Below are positions 46,224-55,231 of a stretch of DNA of 64,000 nucleotides, in pieces. The stretch is taken from the NCBI GenBank assembly GCA_019637105.1, contig JAHBWF010000021.1, positions 1 to 64,000 on the forward strand, read 5' to 3'. The position numbers and the translations under genes were made by a program. The first letter of the stretch is position 1; the number at the start of each line of letters is the position of its first letter. Source of the DNA: Labilithrix sp. (GTDB lineage: Bacteria > Myxococcota_A > Polyangia > Polyangiales > Polyangiaceae). Below the pieces are notes generated by a model. That model ran no database searches and had not been told where the DNA came from. It saw nothing but the letters and a program-made list of their open reading frames with translations.

Positions 46224-47690
46224 ATGTCGTCGCCCGCTCCCCGCACGTCCCTTCACGCCGTCCTCGCCGCCTTCGCCGCCCCGGTGCTGGCCGCGGCGGC
46301 CTTCGTCGCCTGCGGAGGAGACGACCCGAGCGACGTCTCGGCGGACGCAGGCGCCGCCGACGTGGGGGCGCAGGACGAAGACGCGGGCGAGACGTCCGAC
46401 GGCCCCGACGCCTCGGAGTCCGACGCCGACGTCGACGCGGCGTCGGACGCAGGGCTCGATTGCGGGCCGAACGGCGAGGCCCACGGCGATCACTGCCACT
46501 GCGCGCCCGGCTTCCGCGAGGGCGACGGCGGCTGCGAGGAGGAGGCGGACGGCGGGGGCGATGCGGGCGACGCGGGCGCCGTTTGCGGCGGCCACGGCCA
46601 CCTCCACGGCGCGACGTGCCACTGCGACGCCGGATACGTCGCGTCGGGCGACACGTGCGTCCCCGCGCCGGTCGCCGACGCCGGGGCGCCGCTCGAGCTG
46701 CGCTACGGCATCTCCCGCGTCGGCTTCGACGACACCCTCGCGACCTACGCGCGGTCGCTCAACGCGAGCCGGCAGGTGACGGGCAACGGGAACGCGCCCG
46801 GCGTGACCGGGCTTCGCGCCTACGCGTGGGACCCGACGCCCGCGCCGGCCGGCACGATCACGAACCTCGGCGTCCTCCCGGGGAGCAACGACTTCAGCCG
46901 CGGCTACGCGATCAACGCGGCGGGCGTCGTCGTCGGCGAGAGCGACAACAACACGTCGCGCGCGTTCCGCTGGGAGGCCGGCGTCATGACGGACCTCGGC
47001 ACCCTCGGCGGGGCGTCGGCCGTCGCCACCTCGATCAACGACGACGGGGTGATCGTCGGAGCCTCGAGCAACGGCGCGACGAGCCGCGCGTTCAAGTACG
47101 TGGCGGGGACGATGAGCGCGCTCCCGTCGCTCGACGGCTCGACGACGACCCCCTCTCGCGCGACCTCGATCAACGCCGCCGGCGACGTCGTCGGCTACTC
47201 GCGCAACGCGAGCGGCGTCACGCGCGGGACGATGTGGCGCGCCGACGGCACGATCGTCAACCTCGGCTACCTCGTCGCGGGGAGCCTGAGCTGGGCGTTC
47301 GACGTGAACGCCCACAGGACGGTCGTGGGATCGGCCGTGGTCGGCGTCACGCCGAGCAACTCGAGCATCTATCACCCGTTCCTCTGGGACGACGGCGCGA
47401 TGCGCGATCTCGGCACCCTCGGAGGCTTCACCCACGCCGAGGCGATGGCGATCAACGACGACGGCTGGGTGGTCGGCTACTCGGGGAACTTCTACAACTC
47501 TCCGACGACCGGCGCCGCGGCCGCCGTGCTCTGGGTCGGCGACGAGATCTACGATCTCAACGTGGTGCTCCCGGCGAACTCCGGCTGGACGCTGCTGGCG
47601 GCGATGGACATCAACGCCCACGGCGACATCGTCGGGTACGGCCGCAAGGACGGCGTCATCGCGTCGTTCTTGCTCACCCGCGAGCCCTGA
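46224..47690 (+). CDS. HAF-repeat lipoprotein with His/Cys metal-binding-like motifs
   Basis: This 488-residue lipoprotein has a lipobox ending FVACG near residue 31 and a long Asp/Ala linker. Two His/Cys motifs follow, HGDHCHCAPGF (DNA 46479-46514) and GGHGHLHGATCHCDAGY (DNA 46587-46635). The C-terminal ~300 residues contain about six HAF-type units (INAAGVVVGES, INDDGVIVGAS, INAAGDVVGYS, INDDGWVVGYS, INAHGDIVGYG) with partner strands such as GVMTDLGTLGG. These probably form a beta-propeller. GGAGGAAA sets the start at 46224. A predicted Zur box lies upstream. The His/Cys motif shared with the divergent lipoprotein suggests zinc capture at the surface. Confidence 0.75.
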   Translation: MSSPAPRTSLHAVLAAFAAPVLAAAAFVACGGDDPSDVSADAGAADVGAQDEDAGETSDGPDASESDADVDAASDAGLDCGPNGEAHGDHCHCAPGFREGDGGCEEEADGGGDAGDAGAVCGGHGHLHGATCHCDAGYVASGDTCVPAPVADAGAPLELRYGISRVGFDDTLATYARSLNASRQVTGNGNAPGVTGLRAYAWDPTPAPAGTITNLGVLPGSNDFSRGYAINAAGVVVGESDNNTSRAFRWEAGVMTDLGTLGGASAVATSINDDGVIVGASSNGATSRAFKYVAGTMSALPSLDGSTTTPSRATSINAAGDVVGYSRNASGVTRGTMWRADGTIVNLGYLVAGSLSWAFDVNAHRTVVGSAVVGVTPSNSSIYHPFLWDDGAMRDLGTLGGFTHAEAMAINDDGWVVGYSGNFYNSPTTGAAAAVLWVGDEIYDLNVVLPANSGWTLLAAMDINAHGDIVGYGRKDGVIASFLLTREP

Positions 47691-47756
47691 TCCGGCGCGC
47701 GCGCGTGATCCTCGAGCGCGCGCCGGTCAGCCTTCCGTCACGAGGGCGCTCGCGCT

Positions 47757-47797
47757 CCCGGGCCCCGAAAGAGCGCGGTCTCTCTCGGGGCCCCGGG
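47757..47797. terminator. Long hairpin between convergent genes
   Basis: Arms 47757-47773 and 47780-47797 form about 17 base pairs with one mismatch and one extra base, around a 6-nt loop. There is no T-run on either side. It sits between the end of the HAF-repeat gene (47690) and the end of nrdB (47818), as expected for a bidirectional transcription barrier. Confidence 0.5.
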
Positions 47798-47817
47798 CTC
47801 GCGCCGCGAGCTCCGGT

Positions 47818-48840
47818 TCAGAACGACGCGTCGAGCGCGACCTCGCCGGTGACGCCGACCTGGTAGGCCGAGACCCGCCGCTCGAAGAAGTTGGCGAGCT
47901 CCTGCACGTCCTGGAGGTCCATGAACGGGAACGGGTTCTTCGAGCCGTAGCGCTTGGCGAGGCCCAGCGTCGCGAGGCGCTGGTCGGCGACGACCTCGAG
48001 GTACCGCCGGACGTCGCGCACCGAGAGCCCGGCGATCCCGCCGGCGAGGAGGTCCTCGGCGAACGCGGTCTCGCAGTCGATGGCCTCCGCCATCATCCGC
48101 GCCACGTCCTCCTCGAACGAGGCGTCGAACAGGTCGGGCTCCTCGCGGCGCACGGTCGCGACGACCTCGAACGCGAACGCCATGTGGGCGCTCTCGTCGC
48201 GGAACACCCAGTTGGTCCCGCCGGCGAGCCCGTGCAAGAGGCCGCGCGATCGGAGGAAGTAGACGTAGGCGAAGGCGGCGAAGAAGAAGAGGCCCTCGAT
48301 GCACGCCGCGAAGCAGACGAGGTTCAGGAGGAACTGGCGCCGCTTGGCGCACGAGTCGAGCGCGTCGAGCTCGCCGATCGCGTCGATCCAGCGGAAGCAG
48401 AACTCCGCCTTCTTCTTGATCGAGGGGATGTTCTCGACCGCGGCGAACGCGCGGAAGCGCTCCTCGGGATCGGGGACGTACGTGTCCAGCAGCGTCAGGT
48501 AGAACTGGACGTGGAGCGCCTCCTCGTAGAGCTGCCGCGACAGGTACATCCGCGCCTCCGGCGCGTTCACGTGCTTGTAGAGGTTCAAGACGAGGTTGTT
48601 CGCGACGATGGAGTCGCCCGTCGCGAAGAACGCGACGAGGCGCTGGACGAGGTGCCGCTCCGCGGCGGTCATCTTGTTCCGGAGATCGCCGAGGTCGGTG
48701 GAGAAGTCGATCTCCTCGACGGTCCACGTGTTCTTGATCCCGGCGCGGTACATCTCGAAGAACTTCGGGTACGCCATCGGCCTGAGCGTCAGGCACATCC
48801 CCGGATCGAGCAGCCGCGACGGGCGGGTGACGGCGCTCAC
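47818..48840 (-). CDS. nrdB: Ribonucleotide reductase class Ia beta subunit
   Basis: This 340-residue subunit houses the diiron-tyrosyl radical. Metal ligands are visible in FFATGDSIVANN (Asp), EEALHVQFY (Glu and His) and DESAHMAFAF (Glu and His). The tyrosine four residues after the first His (HVQFY) is the expected radical site, so this is not a tyrosine-free class Ic variant. The GTG start at 48840 overlaps the nrdA stop by 4 bases (GTGA), and LRPMAYPKFFEMYRAGIKNTW then lines up with the family N-terminus. Confidence 0.93.
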   Translation of the reverse strand: MSAVTRPSRLLDPGMCLTLRPMAYPKFFEMYRAGIKNTWTVEEIDFSTDLGDLRNKMTAAERHLVQRLVAFFATGDSIVANNLVLNLYKHVNAPEARMYLSRQLYEEALHVQFYLTLLDTYVPDPEERFRAFAAVENIPSIKKKAEFCFRWIDAIGELDALDSCAKRRQFLLNLVCFAACIEGLFFFAAFAYVYFLRSRGLLHGLAGGTNWVFRDESAHMAFAFEVVATVRREEPDLFDASFEEDVARMMAEAIDCETAFAEDLLAGGIAGLSVRDVRRYLEVVADQRLATLGLAKRYGSKNPFPFMDLQDVQELANFFERRVSAYQVGVTGEVALDASF

Positions 48841-51389
48841 TGGCACGCCTCGCAGGTCTCGGGGTTCTCGAGCGAGCAGGCCACGGCGGCGGCGTCCTTC
48901 GTCGCCGTCGGCGAGGCCTCCGCGGCGGCACCCGGCGCCGGGGTCCACCCGGCCGCCGCGCGCGGATCGCCCTCGCTCGGCTTGGGCGCCGGCGACTCGA
49001 CCGTCGCCTTGGCGATGCGCGTCGCCGGGCGCGAGCGCAGATAGTAGGTCGTCTTGAGCCCGCGCTTCCAGGCGTAGAAGTACATGCTCGAGAGCTGACC
49101 GATGTTGGGGTTCTCGATGAAGAGGTTCAGCGACTGGCTCTGGTCGATGAACGCACCGCGGTCGGCGGCCATGTCGATGAGCGAGCGCATCGGGATCTCC
49201 CAGGCCGTCCGGTAGACCGCGCGGAGGTCCGCCGGAAGCTCCTCGAGCGACTGCACGGAGCCCTCGGCCAGCTTCAAGCGCGCGCGCATCGCGTCGTTCC
49301 AGAGGCCGAGGCCCTTGAGCTCGGCGACGAGGTAGCGGTTCACCTGGAGGAAGTCGCCGGAGAGCGTCTCGCGCTTGAAGAGGTTCGAGACCTGCGGCTC
49401 GATGCACTCGTAACACCCGGCGATCGACGCGATCGTCGCGGTCGGCGCGATCGCGACGATGAGCGAGTTGCGGAGCCCCTGCTCGCGGACGCGCCGACGG
49501 AGCGCGTCCCAGCGGGGGGCGTCCGCGGGGACGACGCCCCACGCGTCGAACTGGAGCTCGCCGCGGGCGGCGCGCGTCTCGGCGAAGGCGGGGTGAGCGC
49601 CCTTCTGCGCCGCGAGCTCGACCGACGTCGACAGCGCGTGGAAGTAGACCTCCTCGGAGATGCGGCGGGAGAGCTCGCGCGCCTCGGGCGCGTCGAAGGG
49701 CAGGCGCATCTGGAAGAAGAGGTCCTGGAGGCCCATGAGGCCCAGCCCCACGGGGCGCCACCGCTCGTTCGACGCGCGCGCCGACGGGATGGCGTAGTAG
49801 TTGAGATCGATCACCTGATCGAGCTGGCGGACCGCGACGCGCACGGTGCGCGCGAGCTTGTCCCAGTCGAGCTCCGCCCGGCCGCCGTCCGTCTTCACGT
49901 GGCGCGCGAGGTTGATCGAGCCGAGGTTGCACACCGCGGTCTCGCCCGCCGAGGTGACCTCGAGGATCTCGGTGCAGAGGTTCGAGAGGTGGACGACGCG
50001 CCCCGGCAGCGCGGTCTGGTTGCACGCCTTGTTGGACTTGTCCTTGAACGTCATCCAGCCGTTGCCGGTCTGGGCCAACGTCCGCATCATCCGCGCGTAG
50101 AGGTCGCGCGCCTTGACCTTCTTGTGCGCCAGGCCTCGGTCCTCGGCGTCGACGTACGCGGCCTCGAAGGCCTCGCCGAAGAGATCCGGAAGCTGGGGGA
50201 CGATCTTCGGATCGAAGAGGCTCCACTCGCCGTCGAGCTCGACGCGGCGCATGAACAGATCGGGGATCCAGTTCGCGAGGTTCAGGTTGTGCGTGCGGCT
50301 CGCCTCGTCGCCGGTGTTGTCGCGGAGCTCGAGGAACTCCTCGATGTCCGCGTGCCACGGCTCGAGGTAGACGCAGCACGCGCCCTTGCGCTTGCCGCCC
50401 TGGTTGACGGCGGCGACCGACGCGTCGAGCGTCTTCAGCCACGGGACGATGCCGTTCGAGTGTCCGTTCGTGCTCTCGATGAGCGAGCCGCGGGAGCGCA
50501 CGCGGTGGTACGCGAGCCCGATGCCGCCGGAGAACTTCGAGAGCATCGCGACGTCGGCGTAGCGCTGGTAGATCGTCTCGAGGTGATCGTCGGGCGAGTC
50601 GAGCAAGAAGCAGCTCGACAGCTGCTCGTGGCGCGTGCCCGCGTTGAAGAGGGTCGGCGAGCTCGGGAGGTACGCGAGCGACGAGAAGAGGTCGTAGAGC
50701 TCGACGGCCTCGCTCACCGTGTCCGAGAGCGCGCAGGCGATGCGCAGGAAGAACTGCTGCGGCGTCTCGATGACGAGGCGCGTCTCGGGGTGCTTGAGCA
50801 GGTAGCGGTCGTAGACCGTCCGGAGGCCGAAGTACTCGAACTCGCGATCGCGCTTCGGGTCGATGGCGTCGTTCAGCTTGCGCGCGTTCGCGGCGACGAA
50901 CTCCGACAGGCGCTCGGCGACGAGGCCGAGGCGCTGCCCGGCGGCGATCGACTGCGAGAACGACTGGATCTCCTGACCGCGGACCTCTTTGTCGATGTAC
51001 GTCGCGAGCAGGCGCGCCGCGAGCTTCGCGTACTGCGGCTCTTCGACGATGTACGCCGCGGCCGTCTGGATCGAGAGGCGATCGAGCTCGCTGGTCGTCG
51101 CGCCGTCGTAGAGGCCGCTGATGGTCCGGGTGGCGATCCGCATCGCGTCGACGTCGGCGAGGCCAGCCGCGCAGCGACCGACGGCGCGCACGATCTTGTC
51201 GAGGTTGACGGGCTCGGTCCGGCCGCTGCGCTTCGTGACGCGCATCGACGTCGACGCGAACGCGCCGCTCTCGGGCTCGCTGTCCGGCGGGCAGCTCGGC
51301 GTGATCGACGGGCGCACGGAGTCGTGCGTCGGGGCAACGTGAGACCGCAACGACGACGTGCCGTTGCTCGGGATCCGATCGATGTTCAT
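48837..51389 (-). CDS. nrdA: Ribonucleotide reductase class Ia alpha subunit
   Basis: This 850-residue catalytic subunit reduces ribonucleoside diphosphates. An ATP-cone (residues ~48-140, VTKRSGRTEPVNLDKIVRAV) gives allosteric overall control. The redox cysteine pair is in SSCFLLD and AVCNLGS, with NLCTEILEV holding the radical cysteine. PTATIASIAGCYECIEPQ is the usual late motif. The extreme C-terminus ends in CSLENPETCEACQ with the shuttle cysteines. AGGAG 8 nt before ATG 51389 sets the start. An in-frame ATG at 51443 would lengthen it by 18 residues. It is preceded by a cobalamin riboswitch. Confidence 0.95.
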   Translation of the reverse strand: MNIDRIPSNGTSSLRSHVAPTHDSVRPSITPSCPPDSEPESGAFASTSMRVTKRSGRTEPVNLDKIVRAVGRCAAGLADVDAMRIATRTISGLYDGATTSELDRLSIQTAAAYIVEEPQYAKLAARLLATYIDKEVRGQEIQSFSQSIAAGQRLGLVAERLSEFVAANARKLNDAIDPKRDREFEYFGLRTVYDRYLLKHPETRLVIETPQQFFLRIACALSDTVSEAVELYDLFSSLAYLPSSPTLFNAGTRHEQLSSCFLLDSPDDHLETIYQRYADVAMLSKFSGGIGLAYHRVRSRGSLIESTNGHSNGIVPWLKTLDASVAAVNQGGKRKGACCVYLEPWHADIEEFLELRDNTGDEASRTHNLNLANWIPDLFMRRVELDGEWSLFDPKIVPQLPDLFGEAFEAAYVDAEDRGLAHKKVKARDLYARMMRTLAQTGNGWMTFKDKSNKACNQTALPGRVVHLSNLCTEILEVTSAGETAVCNLGSINLARHVKTDGGRAELDWDKLARTVRVAVRQLDQVIDLNYYAIPSARASNERWRPVGLGLMGLQDLFFQMRLPFDAPEARELSRRISEEVYFHALSTSVELAAQKGAHPAFAETRAARGELQFDAWGVVPADAPRWDALRRRVREQGLRNSLIVAIAPTATIASIAGCYECIEPQVSNLFKRETLSGDFLQVNRYLVAELKGLGLWNDAMRARLKLAEGSVQSLEELPADLRAVYRTAWEIPMRSLIDMAADRGAFIDQSQSLNLFIENPNIGQLSSMYFYAWKRGLKTTYYLRSRPATRIAKATVESPAPKPSEGDPRAAAGWTPAPGAAAEASPTATKDAAAVACSLENPETCEACQ

Positions 51390-51604
51390 GGCGTCTCCTC
51401 GGACAGGCCGCGCGCGAGACCCGCTCGCGCGCGGACGTTTCATCGCCGCGCTCTCGCGTCGACCTCGTCCCCGCGGACGTCGAGCGCAGCGCGGAGGGCG
51501 AGTCGAGCCGTGACGGCAGCGCCGAACGGCGCCGCGCGACGGACCTCCTCACCCTCCCACGAGGTGCTCAGGTCGAGCCGCCCCGGGGTTTCTCTCCCGA
51601 CGGC

Positions 51605-51790
51605 GGATGACGGGCAGGTTTTCGGACTTCGAGCGCGTCCGGACGACGCCGGCTTCCTACTGTCCGTCGCTTCCCAGCCCCGGAGGAGCCAGTGCATGGC
51701 ACGGAGGTCGTTCTCGTTACCGCTGCGGGGCAGTCCCGGACTCCCACCGGGTTCCCTTGCAAGCCTGAGCGAATGCCCAGGCGCCAGTCA
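51605..51790 (-). ncRNA. Cobalamin riboswitch controlling nrdAB
   Basis: Read on the minus strand, the diagnostic blocks appear in order: GGGAACCCGGTGGGAGTCC and CTGCCCCGCAGCGGTA (consensus GGGAAnnnGGTGnnAnnCC ... GCCCCCGCnACTGT), then CACTGG, then GGGAAG, and finally AGTCCGAAAACCTGCC (51628-51613), a match to the B12 box. It lies ~215 bases before nrdA. It should lower expression of this cobalamin-independent reductase when B12 is plentiful, as described for Streptomyces nrdAB. That implies a B12-dependent class II enzyme elsewhere. The expression platform between 51605 and 51389 was not resolved. Confidence 0.88.
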
Positions 51791-51798
51791 CGAACCAC

Positions 51799-51828
51799 AA
51801 TATACGGGCACACGTCCGTTCAGGTCAA
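51799..51828 (-). promoter_or_regulatory. nrdAB promoter
   Basis: On the minus strand TTGACC (51828-51823) and TATATT (51804-51799) are separated by 18 bp. This places the transcript start near 51791, at the 5' edge of the cobalamin riboswitch. It is the best sigma-70-like promoter in the window. Sequence from 51830 to 51964 shows nothing else. Confidence 0.75.
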
Positions 51829-51964
51829 CAAGATGTTGTAGGTATCTGCCTTCCTCAACGTTTCCCAGAGGTTGGTCGGGGCGGCGGCGCACTGAGCGCA
51901 CGTACACGGTGAACGCAGGCTGGGGTCGCCCGTCGCGGGCGCCCCGGAGCGTCCGGCGCGGCGG

Positions 51965-52978
51965 TCAGACCACCATGTGGCGGAAGAGCTCGCGCGCGCG
52001 ACCGTCGTGTCCGAGGCCTTGCAAGAGCTCGAACATCGCGTCCCCGAACTCGCGCCCTTCCTGGATGCGCCTCCGCGCGAGCTCCGGGTCCTTCAGCGCC
52101 TCGAGCAGCGCGCTCTTCTCTTGATCCGTGGTCTTCAAGAACTGCTCGTACAGCCGCAGCAGCGTCTCGACGTGCCGCTCGACGCGATCGCGGGACGGGC
52201 CCGAGGCCGCGCGCAGCGCTCGGAGGCGCTCGACCGGCGTGCGCCGGATGACGTCGAGCACCGCCTCCTTGCTCACGCCGCCCTCGGCGGTGACCGCGAG
52301 CAGCGAGGCCAGCACGGAGAAGCACGTCATGCAGCGGCTGAAGCGGAGCTTGTAGCTCCGCAGCGCGCGTTGGGCGTCGCGCTCGCTCTGGCTCTCGCGC
52401 AGCGTCTCTCGCTCGGCGTTCTTGGCGACGTAGTTCAAGAGCAGGATCCGCCAGTAGCGCACGACGTCGTTGACGAGCGCGAACGGCTGGAACGTCTCGG
52501 CCCGCGCCGCCGCGTCCGTCCAGTAGGCCTCGAGCACGACGTTCACGAGCACGCCGTACGCCTCGGCGCCGAGCAGCGGCTGGCTCTCGAGGAGCAAGAG
52601 CATCCTCGCGGTCAGCGTGTTGCCCGCGTCGTCCTCGGGCGTGCCGAGGCGCCTGCGCAAGTCCTCCGCGGTGTGCATCTTCAGGAACGAGCCGCCCTGA
52701 GAGGGAGGCGGAAGGCCGAGCTTGAACAGCGCCCGCGCGATCGCCTGCCGGACCAAGAACGCGTCGACGTCCGAGGGATCCCGGCGGACGCGCGCCACGA
52801 ACAGGTCGGCGTCGCTGTGCCTCGACATCTCCCCGCGCCCGCCGGAGCCCACGACGTAGATGCAGGTGTCGGCGGCGAGCACGCGCTCGGCGTCCTCGCC
52901 GAGGTCGTCCTCGATCCTCCGCGCGAGGTGCTCGAGCGTCGTCCGCGTGCTCGCGGCGCGGTCGTCGAAGAAGTTCAC
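51965..52978 (-). CDS. Nucleotidyltransferase-domain protein
   Basis: This 337-residue protein has GSGGRGEMSRHSDADLFVAR near residues 40-60, the G-S-x-x-R-x-E...S-D-x-D motif of the Pol-beta nucleotidyltransferase superfamily (GlnD/DUF294 type). The metal-binding aspartates are intact. The helical remainder (residues ~100-330) resembles no family I can name. It may transfer a nucleotide to a protein or small molecule, or act as a nucleotide sensor. The GTG start overlaps the exonuclease stop by 4 bases (GTGA), so the two are co-translated. Confidence 0.75.
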   Translation of the reverse strand: MNFFDDRAASTRTTLEHLARRIEDDLGEDAERVLAADTCIYVVGSGGRGEMSRHSDADLFVARVRRDPSDVDAFLVRQAIARALFKLGLPPPSQGGSFLKMHTAEDLRRRLGTPEDDAGNTLTARMLLLLESQPLLGAEAYGVLVNVVLEAYWTDAAARAETFQPFALVNDVVRYWRILLLNYVAKNAERETLRESQSERDAQRALRSYKLRFSRCMTCFSVLASLLAVTAEGGVSKEAVLDVIRRTPVERLRALRAASGPSRDRVERHVETLLRLYEQFLKTTDQEKSALLEALKDPELARRRIQEGREFGDAMFELLQGLGHDGRARELFRHMVV

Positions 52979-53664
52979 CGTCCGTCCCAGGCGAACAGCC
53001 GCGCGAGGATGTCGGCCTGCTCGATCGCGTCGTCGATCGCGCGGTGCGTGTGCGGAAACGTCGTCCGAAGAGCCTCGGGCAGCCTGTCGTGGCCGGACGC
53101 CGTGACGGTGCGACGGCCTCGGACCGCGATGGCCGTCTTCAGGTCGAAGCACCGCGAGTGACGGAACGGAGATCCCCCCGCGAAGCGCACGAAGTACCAG
53201 TAGAGCCACGTCCAGTCGAAGCTCAGGGGGTAGGCGACGAGCACCGGAGTGCCGCCGTCCGCGTGCGCTCGGATCCACTCCGCGGCTTCGGTCATCGCGC
53301 TCGCGGGGTCGCGGCCCTCGCGCGCGAGCTCCTCGCGATCGAGACCGTTGACGTCGAGGGCCGCCTGCTCGAACCGCGCGGAGATGGGGCGCAGCGTCGC
53401 CTCGAACGTGGTGGAGTAGCCGGCGGGCCGCTCGAAGCTCTCGCCGTCGAAGCGACCCGCGTAGACGAGGGCGAACGACAGCATCGAGAACTCGCCGGGG
53501 ATCGGGCCGTCGGTCTCGACGTCGGCCGAGAAGTAGATGTCCGCCTTCGCCGACGAGGTCACGGTGTTCGCGCTCGACGCCGAGCCCGCCGGCACGCCTC
53601 GCACCTCGGATGCATCGCGCGTCATCTCCGCCGGAACGATGGTCGACCCGTCGACCTGAGTCAA
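52975..53664 (-). CDS. DnaQ-like 3'-5' exonuclease
   Basis: This 229-residue protein is of the RNase H-like DEDD exonuclease group. Motif I is IYFSADVETDGPIP (~residue 45), motif II is YPLSFDWTWLYWYF (~150) and motif III is HTHRAIDDAIEQADIL (~205), with the H-x-A-x-x-D spacing of the DEDDh subtype. It would degrade nucleic acid ends or short oligonucleotides. The start is uncertain, because the first ~40 residues before the exonuclease fold are low-complexity and an in-frame GTG further in is possible. It lies 118 bases downstream of the Omp85-like gene. Confidence 0.78.
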   Translation of the reverse strand: MTQVDGSTIVPAEMTRDASEVRGVPAGSASSANTVTSSAKADIYFSADVETDGPIPGEFSMLSFALVYAGRFDGESFERPAGYSTTFEATLRPISARFEQAALDVNGLDREELAREGRDPASAMTEAAEWIRAHADGGTPVLVAYPLSFDWTWLYWYFVRFAGGSPFRHSRCFDLKTAIAVRGRRTVTASGHDRLPEALRTTFPHTHRAIDDAIEQADILARLFAWDGR

Positions 53665-53782
53665 CGACCGGCTGCGCTCCGCTGCGGCGCCCGGGAACCA
53701 GGCTCCGAGAGCGCGGCCGGCGGTCCGCGGCGGCCTGCGACCGCCACGCCGGCGGGCCGGCGCCGGGACGGGCCGTCGGAGC

Positions 53783-55231
53783 CTAGAACGGGTGGCCGAA
53801 GTCGACGTAGAGCGCGGTCGCCTCGCGGCTCACGCCGAAATCGAGCGCGACGATCGTGGCCTGGTTCCAGGCGACGCGGAGGCCCGCGCCCTGTCCGTTG
53901 CGGAAGCGGCGGAGCTCGAAGTCGTCGAGCGTGTCGAAGACGCGGCCGACGTCGAAGAACGGCGCGAGGATGAAGGCGAAGCGTTGGTTGCGCGCCGCCG
54001 CGAGCTGCCAGAACGTCCACCGGACCTCGACGTTCGCCAGCGTGACCGCGCGCCCGACGAACCGGCTCTGCTTGAAGCCGCGGATGGTGCGGAGCCCGCC
54101 GAGGCCGCGCGCGTTCACGTCGGTGAACGAGAGCTCCGGCATCGTGAAGAACGGGACGTCGCGCGTCTGGGCGCTGGCGACGAGCCTCCCGGCGACGACG
54201 ACGTCGGCGAGCTTGGGCGCCGGGCTCCAGTACGCGCGCGGAGAGAAGGTCACGCGCGCCCAGTCGAAGTCGGAGCCGAGCGGACGCCCCGCGAGCTCGG
54301 TGGTGAGGTCGACGAAGAAGCCCGCGTTCGGGTCCGGCTCGAAGTCGCGCGTGTCGAACGCGACGCCGAGCTTCAGCGCGTTGTTGAAGCCTCCGCCGCA
54401 GCCCTTCACGAGCCCGCGCGCGCAGTCTTCGTCGAGGCGCGTCGTCGCCTGGCGCGCGGCGGCGTCCTCGCCGGTCGTGGGGTCCGTCGCGCTCACCTCG
54501 CGGCCCGTCCACTGCCGGACGCCGACGTACGACGCGGTGAAGCCGAGCAGCCCTCGGACCACGCCGCCGAAGAGGTCGCGCTCGAGCGTGGCGGCGAGCG
54601 TCGGGCGCTCGACGATGTACTGGTTGTAGCGGGTGTACGCGGTCCCGTCCGGGCGCGCCTGCCGGAGCGCCTCGGTGTACTCGCCGAGCGAGCCGTAGCG
54701 CCGCTCGGAGCCCGGGAAGGCGAGCCGGTCGAGCGAGCGCGGCCCCACGCCGAAGTAGTTCGCGGCGACGTTCTTCTCGAACGTGACGCTCGCGCGGAGG
54801 CGCAGCGGCTCGTCGAGGAGGTACGGCGCGTCGTAGTCGACGGTGTGGTGCTGGTAGCCGTTCGTCGTGAAGAAGGCCTGACCGAAGACGCGGTGACGGT
54901 AGGGCGTGTACTCGAACATCCGGTCGGCGCGCGGCCCGTTGGCGAAGTAGAGCGCGCGCGCGCCGAAGCCGAGGCCGGTGTCGGGATCGCCGTTCACGAG
55001 CGGGAGGCCGGTGACGTACCCGCCCTCGACCTTGTCCTCGAGGTCCTCGTCGCGCATGCGCCGCTTCTGGCGCATGAAGCCCGGGAGGGTCGCCGGATCG
55101 CGCGGCGGATCGGGCGCTCTCCTCGTCGCGGGCGCGTCGTCGGCTCCGGACGCGCCGTCGTCCGGGTCGGCGCGCGCGGGCAGGGCGCGGAGGAGGAGGG
55201 CGAGGGCGACGCCCGCCCGCGCTCGGTTCAC
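53783..55231 (-). CDS. Omp85/BamA-family outer-membrane protein
   Basis: The 482-residue outer-membrane protein has a signal peptide (VALALLLRALPARA), a charged linker, then a long beta-barrel (from ~residue 80). It contains LRTIRGFKQSRFVGRAVTLANVEVRW, the Omp85 loop-6 R-G-F/Y motif, and ends YVDFGHPF with the C-terminal phenylalanine used by the BAM machinery. There are no visible POTRA domains, so it is a short 'surface antigen' (D15) type, not BamA itself. Its cargo or role is unknown. The GTG start overlaps the VOC gene stop (GTGA), linking the two. Confidence 0.83.
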   Translation of the reverse strand: MNRARAGVALALLLRALPARADPDDGASGADDAPATRRAPDPPRDPATLPGFMRQKRRMRDEDLEDKVEGGYVTGLPLVNGDPDTGLGFGARALYFANGPRADRMFEYTPYRHRVFGQAFFTTNGYQHHTVDYDAPYLLDEPLRLRASVTFEKNVAANYFGVGPRSLDRLAFPGSERRYGSLGEYTEALRQARPDGTAYTRYNQYIVERPTLAATLERDLFGGVVRGLLGFTASYVGVRQWTGREVSATDPTTGEDAAARQATTRLDEDCARGLVKGCGGGFNNALKLGVAFDTRDFEPDPNAGFFVDLTTELAGRPLGSDFDWARVTFSPRAYWSPAPKLADVVVAGRLVASAQTRDVPFFTMPELSFTDVNARGLGGLRTIRGFKQSRFVGRAVTLANVEVRWTFWQLAAARNQRFAFILAPFFDVGRVFDTLDDFELRRFRNGQGAGLRVAWNQATIVALDFGVSREATALYVDFGHPF

